A DNA stretch of 64,000 bases from Cupriavidus basilensis (GTDB lineage Bacteria; Pseudomonadota; Gammaproteobacteria; Burkholderiales; Burkholderiaceae), in contig NZ_CP010537.1 in NCBI RefSeq assembly GCF_000832305.1, positions 2,604,001 to 2,668,000 on the forward strand, given 5' to 3'. The notes beneath the pieces were generated by a model. That model was not told where the DNA came from, ran no database searches, and saw nothing but the letters and a program-made list of their open reading frames with translations. Below, piece after piece: positions 44,801 through 50,104 of this stretch (within the stretch, counting starts at the first letter, position 1; the number at the start of each line of letters is the position of its first letter). Position numbers and translations under genes: made by a program.

Positions 44801-45965
44801 GGTTGTTGTAGTAGAGGATGGCGATGCGCTTGTCCGCCGCGGGCTTGTCCTGCAGCGCGATCCAGCGCCGCACGCGGGCCACCGCCGCGTCTGCCCGCTC
44901 CGGCACGGCACGGCTGGCCTTGGCGCCGTGTTCGTCCTCCAGCGTGGCGAACAGGATCGGCTCCGAGGCGCCGGCCCGCTCGGGCGTGTTAAGCAGCAGT
45001 GCCAGGCGCTCGCCGCCAATGCCGCGCGCATCGGCCCGCCAGCCGGCCTGGCTGTCGCGCGTGGCGATCAGGTTGATGGCGTGCAGGCCGTGGCGCTCCA
45101 GCCAGGTCTTGTCCTCGGCGCGGCTGATGGTGAGGTTCAGCGCCAGCAACGCGCGCAGCGGGCTTTGGCCATCGACCGTGAGCATCGCATCCAGGCCGGA
45201 CAGCGGCCAGCCGAACACCGGCACCGCCCCGATGCCCTGGCGCTCCAGCGCCGCGATCAGCGCATCGATATGCGCGAGATCCTGCTGGCGATAGTTGCTG
45301 GCATAGAAGGCAATGCCGACCAGCGGTGCGCCGGCCGGCAGGCCGCTTGCGCCGGCGCGGTACCAGGCGAGATAGTCCTTGAGCGTGGCAAACGCTTGCG
45401 CGGCGCGCGGGTGATAGATGCCGGCCGCGGGCAGCGGTCGCGGCGGCGGCACGGCCATGGCCTGCTCGCCGCGCACGGCGGCCACCAGCCATGCCATCCA
45501 GCCCGCGAGGTTGTCGGCGCCGCCGGCGCTCCAGTAAGCCTCGGCGGCCTGGTTGCGCGCGGCGTCCAGGCCAAAGCCCCAGGCGGCCTCGGCGGACGCT
45601 GCCGGCGCGGCCAGCACCAGCGCGCCGCGCTGCCGCGCCTGGCGCACGGCCGGCGCCATCTGGCGCAGCACGGCCGTGGGGACGAAGTACGCGTAGATGA
45701 CATCGGCGGCGGCGACTTGCGCGGCATCGGGCGCTGCCGTCACGGCGTCCAGCACCACCCTGCCCGGCCCGGCCAGCTCGCGCAGGCGCGCTTCGGCCGC
45801 AGGCAGCAGGTGCGTGTTGGTGGTGACCAGCAGCACGCGTACCGGGGCTGGCGGTCCGGGCTGGGCTGCGCGGGCGTGGCCCGGGCCGGCAAGGCACCCG
45901 CACAGCAGCCCGAGCATCAGCAGCAGCCAGCGCTGCCACAGCGAACCCCGCCGCGCCGAAGCCAT
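41859..45965 (-). CDS. Exported, membrane-anchored CobN-like chelatase
   Basis: 1368-aa CobN/BchH-family protein that differs from the cytosolic copy by an N-terminal signal peptide (LLLMLGLLCGCLAGPGHARA, residues 13-32), a Pro/Ala-rich linker and one C-terminal transmembrane helix (WTAALMLLLVGAGAFAEWW, about 1338-1356) with a basic tail. The catalytic body therefore sits outside the cytoplasm. Family motifs are kept: HVGRHGTLEWLPGKQVGQSG, GGEAIQAKRRSAAVLVSHLT, GYAGAREMFKEIEHLYGFQA. The ATG at 45965 overlaps the stop of the DUF2149 gene (TGATG). CobN homologues with ExbB-like and DUF2149 partners occur in Bacteroidetes hmu haem loci; the present substrate (haem, corrin, another tetrapyrrole) is unknown. 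No ATPase could serve it in the periplasm, so the partners probably supply energy. Confidence 0.9.
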   Translation of the reverse strand: MASARRGSLWQRWLLLMLGLLCGCLAGPGHARAAQPGPPAPVRVLLVTTNTHLLPAAEARLRELAGPGRVVLDAVTAAPDAAQVAAADVIYAYFVPTAVLRQMAPAVRQARQRGALVLAAPAASAEAAWGFGLDAARNQAAEAYWSAGGADNLAGWMAWLVAAVRGEQAMAVPPPRPLPAAGIYHPRAAQAFATLKDYLAWYRAGASGLPAGAPLVGIAFYASNYRQQDLAHIDALIAALERQGIGAVPVFGWPLSGLDAMLTVDGQSPLRALLALNLTISRAEDKTWLERHGLHAINLIATRDSQAGWRADARGIGGERLALLLNTPERAGASEPILFATLEDEHGAKASRAVPERADAAVARVRRWIALQDKPAADKRIAILYYNNPPGRGNIGASYLATLPSLVQVMARLREAGYRTGATLPDTAELTALLERNGRNMEEWSPGELAEMVSRGRVTLLPMAQYKRWFDALPAAFRQSVVAAWGPPERNPLMLVGDGHGGQDFVIPGLRFGNLFVGPQPLRSTFARAMDSAHDTVTPPPHSYIAAYLWYRHAFGADAMVHVGRHGTLEWLPGKQVGQSGDDSAEVLLGDLPNAYYYIQDGGGEAIQAKRRSAAVLVSHLTPLIARAGWPDKLAKLDEVIEQQEAAADSAPALADQYRLQALAQIRALGLDRQLGLDSGAPWEQVEPVIHRFLHKVEAEPVPLGIHTLGELPPLDAQRQALATVLESAFDASEARQIGKDVLSRWAGALAEGREPDSAAHAPLPPPLAEKVETALSSTRAWLANLRESPRRELDGLVTVLSGRYLPSSPLGDPVRTPQGLPTGRNLHAFDGALIPTPAAWQLGKQLAAQTLARYREETGKAPEQVSMVLWYGETERHQGAMESEALYLMGVEPVWNARGVVEDVRLIPDAELGRPRVNVLFTISGIYRDGFGDKVALLDKAARLAAAAGDNAISRHDREAQATLLAAGVAPQLAARLARARVFAAKPGNYSIGVQQMVEQSKDAAQAGEPPGALARQYLRYMNFAFSSEGWGETAPQALASHLKSNQAVLFSRASTLYGALDNDDTYQYAGGLNMATRAVSGQAPRFWLHNLRRAGEEQTVDARTWLATELNARNWNPRWIEGMQRSGYAGAREMFKEIEHLYGFQATSPEQMSGSFWQNTYDVYVADKNGLGMDAFFAQNNPHARQGILARLLEVDRQGSYRFTPAERADMARRYVASVNRDGLSCSANSCGNPVLMQYIAGLGQQARLPTDALREFSARLAAAMPGREPAAPAAASGRAAPPDASRASPPPARQAKPHPAPRPATGQVTGQLLESRVLKLAAPAPPGGLAPREALWTAALMLLLVGAGAFAEWWRGRGRRQPAPR

Positions 45966-46381
45966 CAACGCGCGCCCGGGGCCGAGGCCGCGCCGGCCGC
46001 CGCGCCTTCCGGCACATACACCACGCTGCCATCCGGCAACTGGTAAGCCACCCCCAGCCGGGTGCCCTCGCCCGTCTTCTGCCGCGGGGACATCTTGCTG
46101 ACCTTGACCTCCTTGCGGTTCTTCTCCAGCAATTGCAGCTCACCGGTGCGCGGATCGCGCTGGACCAGGGTGAACTGCGAGTCGGGATTGAGCAGCTGGG
46201 TCAGGCTGAACGCTTGCGTGAGCGCCACCATCAGGCCCACGGCAAAGACGATGGAGGCATCGAACAGGTTGGCCACGCCGGCCAGCGGGTCTTCCCGATG
46301 CACCGAGGCAAGCTCGCCCTGCGCGCGGCGACGGCGCACAAAGCGCCGCCGCCTGAACGGGTGTCCCTGGCCCGCGTCCAT
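45965..46381 (-). CDS. DUF2149 family single-pass membrane protein
   Basis: 138-aa protein with a basic cytosolic N-terminus, one helix (NLFDASIVFAVGLMVALTQA, about residues 38-57) and a periplasmic domain, the same topology as ExbD/TolR. EDPLAGVANLFDASIVFAVG is the DUF2149 signature. Start ATG overlaps the stop of the ExbB-like gene and its stop overlaps the chelatase start, so all three are translationally coupled in one stoichiometric unit. Confidence 0.88.
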   Translation of the reverse strand: MDAGQGHPFRRRRFVRRRRAQGELASVHREDPLAGVANLFDASIVFAVGLMVALTQAFSLTQLLNPDSQFTLVQRDPRTGELQLLEKNRKEVKVSKMSPRQKTGEGTRLGVAYQLPDGSVVYVPEGAAAGAASAPGAR

Positions 46382-47067
46382 CAGGCCTGGGTCCCGGCCA
46401 GATGGATGGCGGCGCGCGCGTGCGCCGCGGGCGCCACCGGTTCAGGCATGGCCCGCAGCACCAGCTCGCACAGGTTTTCCATTTCCTTGAGATCGCTGCG
46501 CGCCCAGCGCTCGCGTGTGAGCGTCAGCACGTAGGCGATGCCGCCCAGCACCAGCCCGCAGACGACCGCGCCAAAGCCGATCACCAGGTGATTGACCATG
46601 CCGGCCATATCGCCGCCGAGCAGCGATTGCAGCGCCGGCCCGAGCGGGATGATGGTGCCGGCCAGGCCCAGCATCGGTGCGATGCGCACCAGTGTGCGGG
46701 TCAGGTCGAGCCGGTTGGCCACGCGCATTTCCTCGCGCTGCAGCGTTTCGTCCAGCCACAGGTCAAGGTGTTCGTACGAATCGAGCCGGGAGAGCCGTTC
46801 TTCCAGCATGCCCCAGAAGCGGGCCAGCGAAGGCGACAGCAATGCCGCGCCCAGATGCGCTTGCGTGCCATTTTGCAGGCTGGAGGCCAGCGCATTGGCC
46901 AGCGCGGGCAGATCGCTGCGCGGCGCCACGGCGCGGCGCCGGGACTGCACGATCAGGCTGCCGAGATCGGCTAGCGCGAGCACGAACAGCACCAGCAACG
47001 CCAGCGCGACCGGCCAGAAGAACGCCGTGGAAAGGCGGAAGAAAATCTCGGTGACGACGCTTTCCAT
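46381..47067 (-). CDS. MotA/TolQ/ExbB-like proton channel protein
   Basis: 228-aa inner-membrane protein with three helices (about residues 15-36, 128-150, 160-184) and the family core LVRIAPMLGLAGTIIPLGPA before helix 2. Such proteins form pentameric proton channels that drive ExbD/TolR-type partners; here the partner would be the DUF2149 protein. First gene of the run leading to the exported CobN homologue. No TonB, ExbD or TonB-dependent receptor gene is adjacent. Confidence 0.9.
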   Translation of the reverse strand: MESVVTEIFFRLSTAFFWPVALALLVLFVLALADLGSLIVQSRRRAVAPRSDLPALANALASSLQNGTQAHLGAALLSPSLARFWGMLEERLSRLDSYEHLDLWLDETLQREEMRVANRLDLTRTLVRIAPMLGLAGTIIPLGPALQSLLGGDMAGMVNHLVIGFGAVVCGLVLGGIAYVLTLTRERWARSDLKEMENLCELVLRAMPEPVAPAAHARAAIHLAGTQA

Positions 47068-47194
47068 TGTGATCGGCGGCAGTTGGGTTAGGCGGATCGG
47101 CAGGCCACAGCCGGCCCGGGCGCAGTATTGTACGTCGCAGGTGCCCCCTTACCCCAGGCCAGGACCCGCCTGCGATGACCTTGCCGCCAAGGCC

Positions 47195-48097
47195 TCAGGG
47201 CCAGCTGTCGCGCGCATACACGCCCGACTGCGCGCGCAGCCGCGCGGCGCGCTCCGCCACCCGGGCATCCGTGTAGAACGGCGGGTCTGCCAGCACCAGG
47301 CCGTTCTCCCGGGCTTCTTCCACCAGGATCTGCAGGTACTCGGTCATGTGCGAGGCCGTGTAGTCGTTGGTGTCATGAAAGCTCACCACGATCGGCACCA
47401 CGCCCCCCATGGATGGCAGCCGCTGCTCGGCGATGGCGACCTTGACCTGCGCCAGCTCGCTATTCATATGCGAGCGGCGGCGCAGGCTGATATGCCAGCC
47501 GTAGATCTTGCCGTCGCGCGCGTTCACGTCCGACATCAGCATGCCCAGGCCGAGCTTGCGGTAGACCGCCTGCACCGCATCGTTGTAGGCCCAGTTGGGC
47601 GGGCGCACCAGTTGGGCCGCGCCGCGGCATTGCGCGATGATGTCGGCCTCGCCCGACAGCAGCGACGCTTCCAGTTCTTCGGGCGACATGCGCGTATGCG
47701 AGAGATGCCCGATCGGCAACCCGCTATGCACCGCCAGCCGATGGCCGGCGAGGCAGGTCGCGTGCATCTGCGCTTTGCCGGCCTCGCCGCCGCCGCGCCT
47801 CGGGTGAGCGGTCTGCACGAAGAAGAGTGCTTTGATGCCCGGCGTCACCGGGTTATCGGCAAGCTGGCGCAGGATCAGCGGCGTGCTGCCATCCTCGCCG
47901 GCATCGGGGCCGTCGTCGAACGTGAGCAGGAAGCGGATGGGCGGGAGTGGCCGTTGCGCGCGCAGGGCGGCCAGCTGGATCGCGGGCACCGCGCTCAAGG
48001 GCATGTCGGCGGGGGCTGCCCGCACGGCCACGCAGGCGAGACTCAGGCTGCACGCCAGGGTCCCGGCGACGAGATGAACAAAATGGGAAAAGCGCAT
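47195..48097 (-). CDS. Polysaccharide deacetylase family protein
   Basis: 300-aa secreted NodB-fold carbohydrate esterase. Signal peptide MRFSHFVHLVAGTLACSLSL to about residue 28 (VRA-AP), metal-site motif FLLTFDDGPDAGED, HRLAVHSGLP for the second metal-ligand region (His pair altered from the usual HT.xH), RPPNWAYND, and SFHDTND near the C-terminus. The ATG at 48097 is preferred; a GTG at 48118 is possible. It lies 127 nt upstream of the ExbB-like gene on the same strand. Probably acts on peptidoglycan or an exopolysaccharide. Confidence 0.85.
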   Translation of the reverse strand: MRFSHFVHLVAGTLACSLSLACVAVRAAPADMPLSAVPAIQLAALRAQRPLPPIRFLLTFDDGPDAGEDGSTPLILRQLADNPVTPGIKALFFVQTAHPRRGGGEAGKAQMHATCLAGHRLAVHSGLPIGHLSHTRMSPEELEASLLSGEADIIAQCRGAAQLVRPPNWAYNDAVQAVYRKLGLGMLMSDVNARDGKIYGWHISLRRRSHMNSELAQVKVAIAEQRLPSMGGVVPIVVSFHDTNDYTASHMTEYLQILVEEARENGLVLADPPFYTDARVAERAARLRAQSGVYARDSWP

Positions 48098-48307
48098 GCG
48101 GGGCGTCCGGCTCGCCACTTCGGGCGCTCTCTGGCGCGCTGCGCGGGCAATCCGGAATGAGTCTCAAGCAAAGAAAACGGGGATGAACCGCAGCCATGTG
48201 CGCGAACCGCCGCAGCGCTCGCCGTGGCCCCGGCAAAAAGCAAGATGGCATTGTGCCATATCGGGTTGGCGCGCTTTTCGCGCTGGCGCAGCCGGGCCCG
48301 CGCAGCG

Positions 48308-48337
48308 AAAAAAGCCAGGCCATGAGACATGGCCCGG
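48308..48337 (-). terminator. Rho-independent terminator upstream of the deacetylase
   Basis: On the minus strand CCGGGCCATG, loop TCT, CATGGCCTGG, then CTTTTTT. Ten pairs with one G-U. It has no upstream gene to end, so it more likely terminates a leader or small RNA. Confidence 0.75.
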
Positions 48338-48480
48338 CGGGCAAATCGGCAGCAGGGGGCACTGCTGCCTGCGGGTATGGGATGCCGTTTTGGACACCCC
48401 GGCCAACAGGTTAGCGGCTCCCCCGTCTTGCGAACGCAAACAACTGTGTCGCTGCGCCTCACCCGTTTGGCGATCCCGCC
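48308..48480 (-). ncRNA. Candidate structured RNA (leader or sRNA) ending in a terminator
   Basis: Read on the minus strand: a purine-rich block with GACGGGGGAGCCGCTAACC (about 48410-48428), GGCCGGGGTGTCC, a perfect 8-bp hairpin (48348-48355 with 48362-48369), then a 10-bp hairpin (48328-48337 with 48315-48324, one G-U) followed directly by six T. It ends about 210 nt before the deacetylase start. It could be a riboswitch with attenuator or an independent small RNA; no known class is matched with confidence. Confidence 0.4.
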
Positions 48481-48659
48481 AGGCGATGCGCTTGGCGCGC
48501 GCGTGGATCGCACGGCCTGGCTTTGTCGAAAGGCGTGAAAGACAGCGGCAATGCGCAAAGCGCACAGGCATGCTGCCGAGTCAGCATCGGACAGCCACGA
48601 GGCTATCGCAGCCACCCGGTGCAAATGTCAACAATTGTGAATGCCGAGCCGGAGCCGGC

Positions 48660-49160
48660 TCAGTAGGTTTCGTCCGCGGGATCGATCATCAGGTGAAGCT
48701 GCCTGGCAAGCTCGGCCAGCACCGGCTCGTCCGCGCTGCGGATCATCCATCCCGCGTAGGCGTCCGCTTGCGTGTCCCAGCACCACAGCGTAAAGCCAGC
48801 CGCTTGCAACGAGACCTGCGCGATCGCCATCAAGCCGGGCACATCCTTGCCCGCGAGGAAGGTCGCCGCGAGCGGCTCGGGCGCGCCCCAGTCCACGCGC
48901 AGGCCGACCCGGTCGCACAAGGCTTGCACACCGCGCACCACGGCGGCCGTGTCTTTCCATTCCACGTAGAAGCCTGCGGCGCCGATCGCTTCGGTCAGCG
49001 GCCATAGCAGCATATGGCCTTCGCAGGCGGTCTCGGTGCGCGCAAGCGCATGCTGGAACGCGGTCCAGTAGTTGTCCGCGGCATCCTGGTCGTGCAGAGA
49101 AATCAGCAGGATCAGCTCGCGCACGGCGTCCTGCGTTTCACTCGGGAGCACAGTGGTCAT
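48660..49160 (-). CDS. Conserved-looking hypothetical protein
   Basis: 166-aa soluble acidic protein of unknown function. Start ATG at 49160 (MTTVLPSETQDAVRELILLI). Predicted alpha/beta with a Trp-rich middle (FTLWCWDTQADAYAGWM), and no signal or membrane helix. It vaguely resembles DUF6630-type proteins but I cannot assign it. Lies between the deacetylase leader and the magnesium region, opposite in direction to mgtA. Confidence 0.7.
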   Translation of the reverse strand: MTTVLPSETQDAVRELILLISLHDQDAADNYWTAFQHALARTETACEGHMLLWPLTEAIGAAGFYVEWKDTAAVVRGVQALCDRVGLRVDWGAPEPLAATFLAGKDVPGLMAIAQVSLQAAGFTLWCWDTQADAYAGWMIRSADEPVLAELARQLHLMIDPADETY

Positions 49161-49502
49161 AGGCTTCTGGCAGGTTGGGAACACAGGGAACGGAAGGGGT
49201 TCGATGCTGGCAGGCCACAGCGTGATGCCGCGACCCGACGCGGTGGTTGACTCGGATGCCGGAACCTTGCGTAAGCATCCGAGTGGCTGAACGTCTGGCG
49301 GTGCTTTGCCCAACGCCGGGAAAATGGCAGCCCCCTATTCTGACAAAGGTTGGTGCGAGACGCTACTACACATACGCATGGAAGGCGCATCGAAGGCGCA
49401 TCGATCGTCCCGCAGGACCAGCCCATGCGTATTGCCTTACGGCACGAAAAACGCAAAGTTTAGGACGTGTCCTATTCGGCGGAAAAAGCCGGAAGAAAAA
49501 GA
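49161..49502. other. Intergenic region upstream of the mgtA leader
   Basis: About 340 nt without a gene. TAGGACGTGTCCTA at 49461-49474 is an inverted repeat (6+2+6) about 30 bp before the putative -35 and is a possible operator for mgtA. Confidence 0.4.
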
Positions 49503-49532
49503 TTGCCAAGCGCGCGCCGCCTTTGCTACCCT
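49503..49532 (+). promoter_or_regulatory. Candidate promoter for the mgtA leader
   Basis: TTGCCA (49503-49508), 18-bp spacer and TACCCT (49527-49532). The -10 is weak (3 of 6) so activation may be needed. Start of transcription would be near 49540, just before the first upstream reading frame. Confidence 0.4.
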
Positions 49533-49562
49533 TCGCCCCGTTATCGCTCCGGAGTCATCTCC

Positions 49563-49610
49563 ATGGACAGTTGTTCTAGTTGGCCTTACGGCCAAACCTT
49601 GAACGGCTAG
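49563..49610 (+). CDS. Leader peptide 1 of mgtA (15 aa)
   Basis: MDSCSSWPYGQTLNG, with GGAG 8 nt before the ATG. The codons TTG GCC TTA C... overlap a perfect hairpin (49580-49585 with 49590-49595), and the stop TAG lies inside the left arm of the next stem (49604-49613). Position and overlap with alternative stems resemble the mgtL-type leader peptides that sense translation efficiency under low magnesium. Confidence 0.5.
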   Translation: MDSCSSWPYGQTLNG

Positions 49611-49687
49611 GCAAGTCCAGGCGTCTTACCGCCACTGCCTAGCCGATACCGGCGGGTAGTGGTCCGTTGCACGGGTTCTCCGTGCAA
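49580..49687 (+). promoter_or_regulatory. Structured mgtA leader RNA with three hairpins
   Basis: Hairpin A: TTGGCC/GGCCAA (49580-49595). Hairpin B: CGGCTAGGCA (49604-49613) with TGCCTAGCCG (49636-49645), a perfect 10-bp stem whose loop has an inner GGCG/CGCC pair. Hairpin C: TTGCACGG (49667-49674) with CCGTGCAA (49680-49687). All lie between the putative promoter and mgtA on the mgtA strand. It does not show the conserved core of the M-box riboswitch. Confidence 0.6.
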
Positions 49688-49812
49688 TCCCCTCCCAGTT
49701 CGTTGCAAATGCCTGCGGCTATCCGCCGCGAGAATGCGTTCGTGCGCAGTTTCGCGATGCGTTATCCGCCGCTGCCTGCGCGCGCCGTCGAGCGTTAGCG
49801 CAAGGAGGCCCC

Positions 49813-49980
49813 ATGCCGTCCCTCTTCATCGCACAACATGCCTTGCTGGCGCTGCAGATCCTGCGCTGCCACGCCGGCGGGCCAGGCAGTGCCGCCGTGC
49901 TCCTGCTCACGCTGGCCCTGCCCCCCGCGCGCCATGCCGCAGCGCGTCGTGACGCCGCGCACCGGCCCAGGCCGGGCTGA
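49813..49980 (+). CDS. Leader peptide 2 of mgtA (55 aa)
   Basis: ATG at 49813 with a near-perfect ribosome site AAGGAGG 5 nt upstream, the strongest in the region. It encodes a 55-residue peptide with a hydrophobic stretch (SAAVLLLTLALPP) and a basic Arg/His-rich end (ARHAAARRDAAHRPRPG). Its stop lies 124 nt before mgtA. It may be a small membrane protein or a cis-acting leader; no family recognised. Confidence 0.5.
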   Translation: MPSLFIAQHALLALQILRCHAGGPGSAAVLLLTLALPPARHAAARRDAAHRPRPG

Positions 49981-50104
49981 CGCGCGCGCCGCTTCACGCT
50001 CACCGCATCCGGCGAAGGCGGCGCGACGCGCCTGCCTTTGCCGACCCCTCGCCTCACTCCGGCATCGCCGCCCGGCACGCCGGGATTTTTGGGAAACCGC
50101 ACCC

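Larger units (their letters stand above)
48098..48659 (-). other. Leader region of the deacetylase gene
   Basis: 562 nt without a believable coding region. On the minus strand it contains the hairpins and terminator described separately, plus the segment 48365-48490 with several local stems (TTGCG/CGCAA, GGCC-rich). A promoter for the upstream part is not obvious. Confidence 0.5.

Noticed and set aside
41838..46046. Plus-strand open frame of about 1400 codons opposite the exported CobN homologue
   Set aside because: Arg/Gln/His-rich antisense shadow of a recognised gene with clear family motifs and overlapping operon partners.
48308..48480. c-di-AMP (ydaO) riboswitch
   Set aside because: Only short GGGGGA and GGGGTG blocks match; the AATCCGTCAGCTAACC-type core is absent, so no class was assigned.
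49563..50104. M-box (ykoK) magnesium riboswitch upstream of mgtA
   Set aside because: The conserved M-box core was not found; the hairpins and short frames are of another type.
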